A stretch of DNA of 64,000 nt from positions 181,599 to 245,598 of the forward strand of contig JANMHJ010000071.1 in NCBI GenBank assembly GCA_031375105.1, read 5' to 3'. The translations under genes and the position numbers were made by a program. The stretch comes from JANMDU01 sp031375105 (GTDB lineage: Bacteria > Pseudomonadota > Gammaproteobacteria > Burkholderiales > Burkholderiaceae_C). A model generated the notes under the pieces. It was not told where the DNA came from and searched no databases. It was given only the letters and a program-made list of their open reading frames with translations. This document shows, in pieces, positions 24,549 to 33,510 of this stretch (position 1 is the stretch's first letter; the number at the start of each line of letters is the position of its first letter).

Positions 24549-25748
24549 ATGAAAGTCATTGATTCCATCGTCACCCAAGCCGCATCGATTGCCGCTGTTC
24601 GCCGCGATATCCATGCACATCCTGAATTGTGTTTCCAAGAGGTTCGCACAGCCGATGTAGTGGCGCAAAAGCTCGCCGAATGGGGCATTCCAATCCATCG
24701 CGGGCTGGGCACGACCGGCGTGGTGGGCATCGTGCACGGGCGCGATGGTGGTAAGAGCGGCCGCGCGATTGGCCTACGCGCCGACATGGACGCACTGCCG
24801 ATGCAGGAATTCAACACCTTCGCGCACACGAGCAAGCATGCCGGCAAGATGCATGCCTGCGGGCATGATGGCCACACAGCGATGCTTCTCGCCGCTGCGC
24901 AGCATTTTGCGAAGAACAGAAATTTTGACGGTACGGTGTATTTGATTTTCCAGCCCGCTGAAGAAGGCGGCGGCGGGGCGCGCGAGATGATCAAAGAAGG
25001 TTTGTTTGAGAAATTCCCGGTAGAAGCAGTGTTTGGCATGCACAACTGGCCTGGCCCGCAAGTGGGCAGCTTTGCCGTGAGCCCGGGGCCGGTTATGGCA
25101 TCCTCCAATGAATTCAAGATCGTTTTTCATGGCAAGGGCGGGCATGCCGCGCTGCCGCACAACGCTGTTGACCCGATCATCATTGCCACGCAGGCAGTGC
25201 AGGCGTTTCAAAGCATCATCAGCCGCAATAAAAAGCCGGTGGAAGCGGGCGTGATCAGCGTGACGATGATTCACGCGGGCGAGGCGACCAATGTGATTCC
25301 TGATTCCTGCAAGCTCGAAGGTACGGTGCGCACCTTCACCACCGAGCTGATCGATCTGGTGGAAAAGCGCATGAAAGAAATTTCCGAAGGCCTAGCAGCA
25401 GCTTTTGGCGGTACGGTGGATTTTGAGTTTGCTCGCAACTACCCGCCCACGATCAACAGCGAAAAAGAAGCGCTTTTTTGCGCGGGTGTGATGGCCGAAA
25501 TCGTCGGTGCGAGCAACGTCACAGCACAAGAACCCACGATGGGCGCAGAAGATTTCTCCTATATGCTGCAAGCCAAGCCCGGCGCTTATTGCTTCATTGC
25601 CAATGGCGATGGCGGCCACCGAGAAATGGGTCATGGCGGCGGGCCCTGTATGCTGCACAACCCAAGCTACGATTTCAACGACGATTTGATTCCGCTGGGG
25701 GCAACGTATTGGGTTCGGCTGACGGAGAAGTGGTTGGCTGCTGCTTGA
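24549..25748 (+). CDS. M20 family amidohydrolase (hippurate hydrolase-like)
   Basis: The 399-residue di-metal hydrolase has 'VRRDIHAHPELCFQEVRTADVVA', 'GRAIGLRADMDALPMQE', 'GKMHACGHDGHTAMLLAAA', 'GTVYLIFQPAEEGGGGAREMI' and 'EAVFGMHNWPG', with the Cys, His and Glu metal ligands of the amidohydrolase subgroup that cleaves N-acyl amino acids such as hippurate or N-acetyl-diaminopimelate. The exact substrate cannot be read from sequence. It is divergent from argE with a 61 bp gap. Confidence 0.93.
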   Translation: MKVIDSIVTQAASIAAVRRDIHAHPELCFQEVRTADVVAQKLAEWGIPIHRGLGTTGVVGIVHGRDGGKSGRAIGLRADMDALPMQEFNTFAHTSKHAGKMHACGHDGHTAMLLAAAQHFAKNRNFDGTVYLIFQPAEEGGGGAREMIKEGLFEKFPVEAVFGMHNWPGPQVGSFAVSPGPVMASSNEFKIVFHGKGGHAALPHNAVDPIIIATQAVQAFQSIISRNKKPVEAGVISVTMIHAGEATNVIPDSCKLEGTVRTFTTELIDLVEKRMKEISEGLAAAFGGTVDFEFARNYPPTINSEKEALFCAGVMAEIVGASNVTAQEPTMGAEDFSYMLQAKPGAYCFIANGDGGHREMGHGGGPCMLHNPSYDFNDDLIPLGATYWVRLTEKWLAAA

Positions 25749-25779
25749 TTTCCACTTCTGTGCAAAGCGCACGCTGCGC

Positions 25780-25942
25780 CAGTGCCATGGCCATGCCGCA
25801 CGAGCCCCGGCCCGCTTCGCAGTGAGCGTGTGCAGTACTCAGAATTTGATCTTCGAGTGATTGCGCTTTGTGATCTTGGTCGCCAAATTCTTCCGTGCTT
25901 CCAGCCCGGGGCTCTGACTGTGCTGCATGGCCACGGCACTGT
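25780..25942. repeat. Large imperfect stem-loop, first of two in the 25.75-26.22 kb gap
   Basis: Left arm 25780-25810 starts CAGTGCCATGGCCATGC and ends GAGCCCCGG. Right arm 25906-25941 is its reverse complement with two mismatches and a five-base bulge. A loop of about 95 bp separates them. No ORF is supported here. Confidence 0.75.
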
Positions 25943-25989
25943 CACATCGTGCTTTTGGCACTCTGTTGTTTGCAATCCACTATCTTCGC

Positions 25990-26203
25990 TCTCGCGGCAG
26001 GCTACGCGCTGTGCCCATGCGCCCGATTGAACAGCGGGCTCGAAGCACGCAGCTTTCTAAGGTAAAGCGCATCGCGCTTTAGCAAAAACGTGTTTGAGCG
26101 AAGCGAGTTGTTTTTGCGGCCTTGGAAAGCGAGTACTGCAGATGCTCCCCCAAAGGGGCCGCTGTTCTGGGCGCACGGGCACAGCGCGTAGCCTGCCGCG
26201 AGA
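25990..26203. repeat. Large near-perfect inverted repeat, second in the same gap
   Basis: Left arm 25990-26037 begins TCTCGCGGCAGGCTACGCGC. Right arm 26159-26203 is its reverse complement with one mismatch and a three-base indel over about 45 bases. The 121 bp between the arms contains smaller hairpins (AAAGCG/CGCTTT, GCAAAAAC/GTTTTTGC, CCCC/GGGG). It lies between the convergent M20 and WS/DGAT genes and could be a structured RNA, a bidirectional terminator region or a mobile-element remnant. Confidence 0.82.
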
Positions 26204-26224
26204 ACCGCCAACCACATCAAAACA

Positions 26225-27784
26225 TCAAGCCCGAGCACGCTTAACCGCAGTCACCTTAGCCTTCGCACGCGAACGTGGCGCAACCGTAGGCTTCGCCGCC
26301 ACCAGCTTTAACTTTGGCTCTGCATCCACAGGCTGCTCAGGCACAGCTCCCAGCGTCTTCGTCGCCACTTCTTGCGCCTTAGCGAGCAACACTTGATGCT
26401 CAGCGAGCAAATAGTCGCCTAAATCCGTCACATCTGGCAGCGCGCGGCGGCAAGCAATCAGGCCATAGTCCAAGCGGCCTGCGTAGCTTTGCACCGTCAC
26501 ATTCAGCGCCATGCTGTGGACGACGATGGAAACGGGATAGAAGCTGGCCAGCTTTGCGCCTGCAAAATACAAAGGCACGGGGCTGCCGGGCACGTTGGAG
26601 ATGATCAGATTGCTGATTGGCGGCAGGGCTGAGAGCAGGCCTGAGCGCGATACAGCAGCAGCAACGCCAGACATCAGCCACGGCGCACCAAACAGCGGGA
26701 AGTCGGTTGGCATGGCTGTTTTCACGCGACTCATCATGCGCTTGTTGGCTTCTGAGGCTTCATGGATCACAGCCAACCGCTTCACGGGATCGGCAATATC
26801 CGTGCCCATCACGGAGGTGACGAAGCTGACTTGGTTGTTGGCCGATGTATCGCCCGCTTCGCGCAGGCTCACAGGAATGGCCACCAGCAAGGTTTTGTCA
26901 GGCAAATCGTTGTGGTCTTTCAAATAGCGACGTAGCGCACCAGCGGTGGTGGCCATCACCACATCGTTGAGTGTGCCGCCCAGCGTCTTGCCGATGAATT
27001 TGGTCTCAGACAGCGAGATCGTGCGGCCAGCGAAGGTGCGCTGGTTGGTGATACTGGTATTGAGCAGCGTGCGCGGGCCAAAGAGCTTGAGGTTTTGCGG
27101 CAAGCCCCACTCGCGTTTGCCTGTCTCTGCGTTTGGCGTGGCCACGGTATCACGCAGCGCGCGCAGCATGGTGGGCGCGGTTTGCACGAGTTTGACGACT
27201 TGCAAAGCCGTGTTGCGTAGCGCTGCACCGCCCAGCTCGGCCATGCCCAGTTGATAGCGATGGCTGCGCACTTTCGGGCGCGGTGGCTTGACGACGCGCC
27301 CGGTGGATTCCAGATCAAAAATGGCCTGCGCCACAGCCATGCCGGCCTGCCCATCCATGCCAGCGTGATGCGCTTTGGTGTAGAGCGCCACTTGCCCGCT
27401 CTTCAATCCATCAATGATGAAAAATTCCCACAAGGGGCGGCTGCGATCCAAGAGGCTCGAATGCAATCGCGCTACGTATTGTTGCAAAAGCCGATTCGTG
27501 CCGGGCTTAGGCAACGTGACGTGGCGCACGTGGTAATCAATATCAATGTCTTCATCTTCTACCCACACCGGGTTGGACAAATCAAACGGAATGAGCGCGA
27601 GTTTGCGGGTGAACAAATCGGCCAAATGCATGCGCTCAGCGATGCGCTGCTTGGCATGCTCGAAAAAATCATCGCTGGCAAAGCCCTCGGGCAAATCCAG
27701 CACACACAGCGAGCCCACATGCATGGGCATCTCAGGCGATTCCAGATGCAAAAATGTGGCATCCAAGCCGCTCAAATGGTTCAT
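26225..27784 (-). CDS. Wax ester synthase/diacylglycerol acyltransferase (WS/DGAT), second copy
   Basis: The 519-residue enzyme begins MNHLSGLDATFLHLESPEMP, the most canonical WS/DGAT start. It has the active-site motif HHAGMDG (His139, His140, Asp144), 'PLWEFFIIDGL' and 'ISNLIISNVPGSPVPLYFAGAKLASFYPVS'. ATG 27784 follows a GAGGAGATT ribosome binding site. It is only distantly similar to the copy at 16567, so the two may prefer different acceptors (fatty alcohol versus diacylglycerol). The C-terminal 35 residues form a basic, Ala/Pro-rich tail (VAPRSRAKAKVTAVKRARA). Confidence 0.95.
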   Translation of the reverse strand: MNHLSGLDATFLHLESPEMPMHVGSLCVLDLPEGFASDDFFEHAKQRIAERMHLADLFTRKLALIPFDLSNPVWVEDEDIDIDYHVRHVTLPKPGTNRLLQQYVARLHSSLLDRSRPLWEFFIIDGLKSGQVALYTKAHHAGMDGQAGMAVAQAIFDLESTGRVVKPPRPKVRSHRYQLGMAELGGAALRNTALQVVKLVQTAPTMLRALRDTVATPNAETGKREWGLPQNLKLFGPRTLLNTSITNQRTFAGRTISLSETKFIGKTLGGTLNDVVMATTAGALRRYLKDHNDLPDKTLLVAIPVSLREAGDTSANNQVSFVTSVMGTDIADPVKRLAVIHEASEANKRMMSRVKTAMPTDFPLFGAPWLMSGVAAAVSRSGLLSALPPISNLIISNVPGSPVPLYFAGAKLASFYPVSIVVHSMALNVTVQSYAGRLDYGLIACRRALPDVTDLGDYLLAEHQVLLAKAQEVATKTLGAVPEQPVDAEPKLKLVAAKPTVAPRSRAKAKVTAVKRARA

Positions 27785-27834
27785 AACAATCTCCTCAATA
27801 TCAAGGCACAGCATGCGCTAGCCGACCCGTAATT

Positions 27835-29037
27835 TTGCCTATGGAATACCCGAGGTTGCGCTACTCACGGCACAATGGCGACATGATCGCATTGACCTCT
27901 GCTTTTTCCTCCAGCTACGCGCAAGCGCGTGCGAAATTCCTCGAAGCCGCAGCCACTTTTGGGCTGGCTATTGAATCTTTTGCGCATCCCTTGCACGGCA
28001 AAGATGGTGAGGCTTTGGCCATGGACATCGCGCTCGATGGCTCGCCTGATGCCAAAGAACTGCTGATCGTGAGCAGCGCCTGCCACGGCGTAGAAGGCTT
28101 TTGTGGCTCGGGCGTGCAGGTGTTTGCCCTGCATGATCAGCAGTGGCGCGATAAGGCCAAAGCCGCGGGCGCGGCGGTGCTCTACATCCACGCACTCAAC
28201 CCGCATGGCTTTTCGCATCTGCGCCGTGTCACGAATGAAAACGTCGATTTGAACCGCAATTTTCAAGACTTCTCCAAGCCCTTGCCGCCTGCCACCTCCA
28301 ACCCCGGCTATGCCAGCCTGCACAACCTGCTCCTTCCCAAAGAATGGCCACCCACTCCTGAAAACATAGCATTGTGCGCAGATTGGATGTCGGCTAGGGG
28401 CCTAAAAGACTCAAAGAATGCCGACGAAGCCAGCGGCCTGCGCGCCTTCCAGCAAGCCGTCACCCAAGGCCAATACACGCACCCAAACGGTCTCTTCTAC
28501 GGCGGTAACGCACCCACTTGGAGCAACCTCACGCTACGCAAAGTGCTGCGCCAACACGCCCGAAAATGTGAACGCCTCGCATGGATTGACTTGCATACAG
28601 GCCTAGGCCCCAGCGGCCTCGGTGAGCGCATTTTCGCTTGCAAAGATGATGCCGTAGCCTACGAACGCGCCCAGCGCTGGTGGGGCAACCGAGGCAACCC
28701 CAGCGGTGAAACCCCGATCACCAGCATCTACAACGGCTCATCTACTTCGGCACTGCTGACCGGCCTCATGTGGCAAAGCGTGTATGAAGAAGCAACACAA
28801 GCTGAATACACGGCGATAGCGATGGAATACGGCACGGTGCCAGTGAATGATGTGCTTACCGCGTTGAGGGCAGATCATTGGCTAAGCAATCATCCCGAAG
28901 CCACGTCTGAGCTGGCAGCACAGATCAAAGCGCAACTGCTGACTGCGTTTTACACCGACACCGATGTATGGAAAGGCCAAATCATCAGCCAGGCCCGCCA
29001 GTCGATGTTTCAGGCGGTGGATGGTTTGACATCGTAG
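27835..29037 (+). CDS. DUF2817 (M14-like zinc carboxypeptidase-related) protein
   Basis: This protein of 384-400 residues matches DUF2817: 'LLIVSSACHGVEGFCGSGVQVFAL' (His and Glu as M14-type zinc ligands), 'AAVLYIHALNPHGFSHLRRVTNENVDLNRNFQDF' and 'LAWIDLHTGLGPSGLGERIF' (third ligand His). The family resembles carboxypeptidases but specific substrates are not known. ATG 27883 is the start closest to family length; 27835 and 27841 are possible. Residues from NIALCADWMSARG come from a dispersed repeat in frame. Confidence 0.87.
   Translation: MPMEYPRLRYSRHNGDMIALTSAFSSSYAQARAKFLEAAATFGLAIESFAHPLHGKDGEALAMDIALDGSPDAKELLIVSSACHGVEGFCGSGVQVFALHDQQWRDKAKAAGAAVLYIHALNPHGFSHLRRVTNENVDLNRNFQDFSKPLPPATSNPGYASLHNLLLPKEWPPTPENIALCADWMSARGLKDSKNADEASGLRAFQQAVTQGQYTHPNGLFYGGNAPTWSNLTLRKVLRQHARKCERLAWIDLHTGLGPSGLGERIFACKDDAVAYERAQRWWGNRGNPSGETPITSIYNGSSTSALLTGLMWQSVYEEATQAEYTAIAMEYGTVPVNDVLTALRADHWLSNHPEATSELAAQIKAQLLTAFYTDTDVWKGQIISQARQSMFQAVDGLTS
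28363..28410 (+). repeat. Dispersed hairpin repeat, copy 10 (inside the DUF2817 gene)
   Basis: ACATAGCATTGTGCGCAGAT, then TGGATGTCGGC and a diverged tail. It is sense and in frame. The left hairpin arm is degraded. Confidence 0.68.
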
Positions 29038-29090
29038 AACCTGCTTGCGCGAGACTTTGCTCACGCGATCGGCCTGTCGCACCAAGCGCA

Positions 29091-32000
29091 TCAAGGTTTG
29101 AAATTGACCAACTCACGCAAGCTAAGTTCTGTCAGCTCTTGGGCGCGACTGACCAAAACATCGGCCTGATCGGGCCACTCGCCATTCTTGCAAGGCTCTT
29201 CCAGAGCTTGGCACGCCTTGGCCAGTGCCAACGCACCCACATTTGATGCCGAACCTTTGAGCGCATGCGCCGCACGCGACATCTCGCCCACACTGGCGCT
29301 TGCCAAGGCCTGTCGAATGTCGGCGAGACGCAGCGGCGCATCCGCTGTGAACAGCGCAATGACTTCGCGCGTCATGCTCATTTCTTCGTCGTCGAACTCT
29401 TTGAACTGCCCCAGACGACTCCAATCCATCAGCGTCTCAGGTTCTGGCGAAATCACCTGCTTAGCGGTGTCAGCAACCACAATTGCGTTTTGATCCGCAG
29501 TCTGATCAAGGCGGGCATATTGAAGGATAGCCTTGCCCAGCTCATTCGTGTGCAACGGTTTGGATAAAAAGGCCACCATGCCTGCATCGCTGCTGCGCTG
29601 GCGATCCTCCTCCATCACGGAGGCCGTCAGGGCGAAGATCGGGGGAGCCTGAGCACCCCAGCGGGCGATGATCTTCTTACTCGCCTCATAGCCGTCAAGG
29701 ACGGGCATATTGGCATCCATCAAGACACAGGCGTAGGCTTTTGCACCGGGCTTCATGGATTTTTCCACCCAATCAATCGCTTCTATGCCATTGATACCCG
29801 TGTCAGCCTGATAACCGAGCTTCCCGAGCATCAACAATGCCACCTTGAGGTTCACCGCATTGTCATCGACCAGCAAAATGCGCTCGCTCTTCGCGCGTAC
29901 CGGCGCAAGCACGGTGGTAGCTGGGATCTCAGATGACTTCACAAGCATACTGCTGAGCGTATTAAACAACTGCAACTGACGATAGGGCTTGAACAAGCGC
30001 GCACTGAAATTCACTGCGTCCGCGCCAACCGGCAAAGTGCCCGAGGTCAAAAGCAAAATGGGCATTTTGAAATGCGCCTTACGTAATTCCTCTGCGAATT
30101 CAATTCCATCCATCACAGGCATGTGCATATCTGTCAGCACCACATCCACTTCATTTTTGGAAAGCCAAGCCAGCGCGAGCGGGGCGCGCTCAAACATCGT
30201 GACTTGCATCCCCCAGCGTTTGAGTTGTTTGTCCAAAATAGACAAATTGAGTGCAGTGTCATCCACCACCAAGATGCGTTTGCCCACCAGACTGGTCATT
30301 TGCAACTGCTGTTTGCCCAAGTCATCGGGTGCCTTCGTCGCTTGCAGGCTGGCCGTAAACCAAAAGCTCGATCCTTCACCAACTTTTGATTCCAGCCCAA
30401 CAGTGCCGCCCATCAATTCGGCAAGGCGTTTGCAAATGGCCAAGCCCAGACCCGAGCCACCGTATTTTCGGGTAGTGGAAGTATCAGCTTGCGAAAACGA
30501 CTGGAACAGCGCACCTTGCTGCTCCTGAGGAATGCCAATACCTGTGTCTTTCACCCGAAACTCAATCAGTTGCGGCGCGTGAGAGTCGTTGGGCGAGTGG
30601 TTCGATACGTCATCGGACTTCAACACTGCGCTGACGATCACCTGCCCCTTATCTGTAAATTTGACAGCATTGTTGATCAGATTGAGAAGAACCTGGCGCA
30701 AGCGCGTCACATCACCGAGCACCCATTCAGGCACGCTTTCGCCCATGTCAACCAACACCTCCAAGCCCTTTTCTCGGGCTTTAGGCGCTGCGATATCGCA
30801 GGCTTCTTCCAAGGTGTTGTGCAGGTTGACCAGCTCATGCTCGAGATCAAGTTTGCCGGATTCTATTTTTGAAAAATCGAGAATATCGTTGATCACCGCA
30901 AGCAACTGATCGCTTGAAACGCGCATAGTTTGCACGTAATCTTGTTGCTCTTGCGTGAGCGAGGTATCAGCAAGCAAAGAGGTCATACCCACCACGCCAT
31001 TGAGTGGCGTACGGATTTCATGGCTCATGGTGGCTAGGAATGAAGCCTTTGCGCGAGCAGCGGCCAAGGCCTCTTCTCTTGAGGACAGCAATTGCGCCTC
31101 CTGCTCTCGCAGCTCAGCTTCTGCTTTGCGAGCACGCTCGGTTTCTACTTCTGCCAGTTGTTTTTCTTCCCGCAGTTGCACCGCAACTTTGTTGAAAGCC
31201 GCGGCCACTTGCCCCAATTCGTCTTGAGTCTGCAAGGTCAAGGTGTCTTGAAAATCACCATTTCGCATGCGCAAGGCAGCTGCTTGCAAACGCGTGACAA
31301 TGTTCATCACACTTGCATAGAAAGCGCTCAACAAATACAAGATCAAAACCAGCGCGATCAAAGCAAATCCCAAAATCCAGCTTTTTTTAGCGTTTAAGTT
31401 CTTGATGCGTGTATTCAACACATCTTGCAAGGCGTTGGTCGAACGCTCAGACAACGAGATCGCTGCGACGCTGGCATCATCAACCAGAGCCAAGATCGCT
31501 TTGCTGCTTCGCGTCGTATCCACACTGACTCGCAGATCACTGCGCAAAGCTTGAACGAGTGACTTTTGGCTGCGTTCAAAGTAGTTGGCTGCATCTCCAA
31601 TAGTCGCCGAAAGTCTTGCCTCGCTCCCCTTTTCATACACGACTTTCAAGCTGGTGCGCACTTTGGCGGCCTCATCTTCCAGCAGCCCTGCAAGTCGCGC
31701 TGTTTCTGCCTGCTCCGATTCGGAGACGATCTCTGCAGCTTGAATGCGCGACAACAAACTGCGCACCTGAATAAGCAAACTATTTGTGTCTGTCAATCGA
31801 TTCAAACTGATGTCCATGAGATAGAAACTGGCCAGCTCCGGATCGAGAATCAGATTGGATGTATCACCAACATGCGCATTGAGTCTGGCAATATCCTGCA
31901 GCACTTGCGCATGCAGCGCCACCATATTTTTCGTATCTTTCGTCTCTTTGCCAAACAGCGAGGCACTCAGGAATCTGTGGTTTTCCATCAAGACGGCAAA

Positions 32001-32387
32001 CAAGGTGCTGGTCTCCAAAGCTTGGCCTAGCTCTTTTTCAAGCAATTGCAGTTGAGCCAATACATCGCCCACATCACCTTGTTTACTGACCAACAAGGGA
32101 CGAGCCGTCTGATCGCCCGACGCATAGCGCTCAGCCAAATGCTTGGCCTGCCCCATCTGGACTTGCACCTGACTCAACACGCGAACATAGCGAATACCCT
32201 GAAGCTCTTTTGCGCTGAATTGAACGCGCTCATCGAATTCGCTGAGCAGCGTATACATGACGCTAGCCAAGGGGAGCAAAAAAAGCAAGCTAACCAAGGC
32301 AAATTTGCGTGGATAGGTCAGGCGATCCATCACCCATCGGGCGGGGCTCAGTAACTTTGCAAGGATTCCAGTGTTTGATTTATTCAT
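29091..32387 (-). CDS. Hybrid sensor histidine kinase with two receiver domains and HPt
   Basis: This membrane kinase (about 1100 residues) has a first membrane segment at 'FALVSLLFLLPLASVMYTLL', a periplasmic region of about 290 residues predicted helical, and a second segment at 'SWILGFALIALVLILYLLSA'. A HAMP domain, coiled coil, HisKA with His near 461 ('FLATMSHEIRTPLNGVVGM') and HATPase_c follow. Next are receiver 1 (phospho-Asp near 757 in 'VLTDMHMPVMDG'), receiver 2 (near 896 in 'LMDANMPVLDG') and a C-terminal HPt ('AAHALKGSASNVG', near 1048). It is a complete phosphorelay in one chain; its signal and output regulator are not encoded nearby. ATG 32387 is preferred over 32405. Confidence 0.94.
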   Translation of the reverse strand: MNKSNTGILAKLLSPARWVMDRLTYPRKFALVSLLFLLPLASVMYTLLSEFDERVQFSAKELQGIRYVRVLSQVQVQMGQAKHLAERYASGDQTARPLLVSKQGDVGDVLAQLQLLEKELGQALETSTLFAVLMENHRFLSASLFGKETKDTKNMVALHAQVLQDIARLNAHVGDTSNLILDPELASFYLMDISLNRLTDTNSLLIQVRSLLSRIQAAEIVSESEQAETARLAGLLEDEAAKVRTSLKVVYEKGSEARLSATIGDAANYFERSQKSLVQALRSDLRVSVDTTRSSKAILALVDDASVAAISLSERSTNALQDVLNTRIKNLNAKKSWILGFALIALVLILYLLSAFYASVMNIVTRLQAAALRMRNGDFQDTLTLQTQDELGQVAAAFNKVAVQLREEKQLAEVETERARKAEAELREQEAQLLSSREEALAAARAKASFLATMSHEIRTPLNGVVGMTSLLADTSLTQEQQDYVQTMRVSSDQLLAVINDILDFSKIESGKLDLEHELVNLHNTLEEACDIAAPKAREKGLEVLVDMGESVPEWVLGDVTRLRQVLLNLINNAVKFTDKGQVIVSAVLKSDDVSNHSPNDSHAPQLIEFRVKDTGIGIPQEQQGALFQSFSQADTSTTRKYGGSGLGLAICKRLAELMGGTVGLESKVGEGSSFWFTASLQATKAPDDLGKQQLQMTSLVGKRILVVDDTALNLSILDKQLKRWGMQVTMFERAPLALAWLSKNEVDVVLTDMHMPVMDGIEFAEELRKAHFKMPILLLTSGTLPVGADAVNFSARLFKPYRQLQLFNTLSSMLVKSSEIPATTVLAPVRAKSERILLVDDNAVNLKVALLMLGKLGYQADTGINGIEAIDWVEKSMKPGAKAYACVLMDANMPVLDGYEASKKIIARWGAQAPPIFALTASVMEEDRQRSSDAGMVAFLSKPLHTNELGKAILQYARLDQTADQNAIVVADTAKQVISPEPETLMDWSRLGQFKEFDDEEMSMTREVIALFTADAPLRLADIRQALASASVGEMSRAAHALKGSASNVGALALAKACQALEEPCKNGEWPDQADVLVSRAQELTELSLRELVNFKP

Positions 32388-32524
32388 GGAAATGGGTGTT
32401 CTCATTCAGCAAACCACGCTCGCCGCGTCTCGGTCGTGCAGCCAATCAAAATGCGCCTTGAAAGTATAGAGTATGGCTCTAGGCACTGCGAAGCAAAGCG
32501 GGATTAAGGCAAGCCTAACTAAGC

Positions 32525-33337
32525 CTACGTGATCTGCCGAAACCGCGCCACTTCCAACAAGCCATCAAAAATCAAGTTATCCACCAGCTCCACATCGTCC
32601 AACCCGAGCCACGGATGCATCTTCCAGCCTGCGCCGCCCGTCATATAAAGCACGGGATCTTGGCCGCAGCGATTTTGCACATGGTGGCGCATACGGCGCA
32701 CGGCGCCGGCAATCGCATACGTGCCGCCGCTGGTGAGCGCATCACTCGTATTGGTGGGAAATTCTTTCACATCGCCGGTGGGCACATGCAAGCCCGCTGT
32801 GCCCGATTCGAGTGCTTTGAGCATGATGCCGTGGCCGGGCAAGATGAAGCCGCCTAAAAATTTACCTTGAGAGCTGCCATCCGGTGCGCGTTGCACGCCA
32901 ATGGCTTCCACGGTGACCGCCGTACCCACCATCACCACCACCATCGGCTTCGGATGCGCCGCATGCATGGCCATCATGCGATGCCAAGCGCCAATCATCG
33001 CCACCCAACGATCCGCCCCCAGGCGCAGCGGATGATCGTAGCCATTCACGAGGCCGGCTTCTTGTTGGCTAGAGAGCACCCAATGCGGATGCAAATCCCA
33101 GCGCTCCATGATCTGCTCTTGCACGCGCTGGCGCAGCGCATCACCAGCAACGATGCAGCCGATCATCTTCGTTGGCGCGTCTTGCGCAGGCACATTTGCC
33201 CAAGCGCCTTCGGCGAGATTTTCAATTTGCTCTAAAAATTCTGCGCCTGAGGCCAGTAACGCGGCCCCAGGCTGCGCATGCCTATAAATCGCCCATTTCA
33301 GGCGGGTGTTTCCAACGTCGATAGCTAGGAGTGTCAT
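32525..33337 (-). CDS. coaX: Type III pantothenate kinase
   Basis: CoaX phosphorylates pantothenate in the first step of coenzyme A synthesis and does not use the feedback-regulated type I fold. The 270-residue protein starts at ATG 33337 with 'LLAIDVGNTRLKWAIY' (phosphate-binding ASKHA motif) and has 'PLRLGADRWVAMIGAW', 'VVMVGTAVTVEAI' and 'GGFILPGHGIMLKALESGTAGL'. A GTG at 33364 would add nine residues and is less likely. Confidence 0.93.
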   Translation of the reverse strand: MTLLAIDVGNTRLKWAIYRHAQPGAALLASGAEFLEQIENLAEGAWANVPAQDAPTKMIGCIVAGDALRQRVQEQIMERWDLHPHWVLSSQQEAGLVNGYDHPLRLGADRWVAMIGAWHRMMAMHAAHPKPMVVVMVGTAVTVEAIGVQRAPDGSSQGKFLGGFILPGHGIMLKALESGTAGLHVPTGDVKEFPTNTSDALTSGGTYAIAGAVRRMRHHVQNRCGQDPVLYMTGGAGWKMHPWLGLDDVELVDNLIFDGLLEVARFRQIT

Positions 33338-33428
33338 GGCTGATGTAAGCGCGGAACGGCGCACTGTTTGCAGCCATTATGGCCAATGTTTACGGGAAGT
33401 GGGCAAGCGATGGGATGCGATACAAATC

Positions 33429-33504
33429 GCTATTGAATGACTATCAATTCCATAGCATTTAGCGCATATTCTATAACGGTGAATGACCTATTTCGATTAA
33501 AAAA
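33429..33504 (+). repeat. Dispersed hairpin repeat, copy 11 (intergenic, coaX-amidase gap)
   Basis: GCTATTGAATGACTATC and CATAGCA hairpin, then TTTAGCGCATATTCTATAAC and an A/T-rich tail. This intergenic copy shows the full length of about 75 bp. Confidence 0.92.
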
Positions 33505-33510
33505 AGCGGC

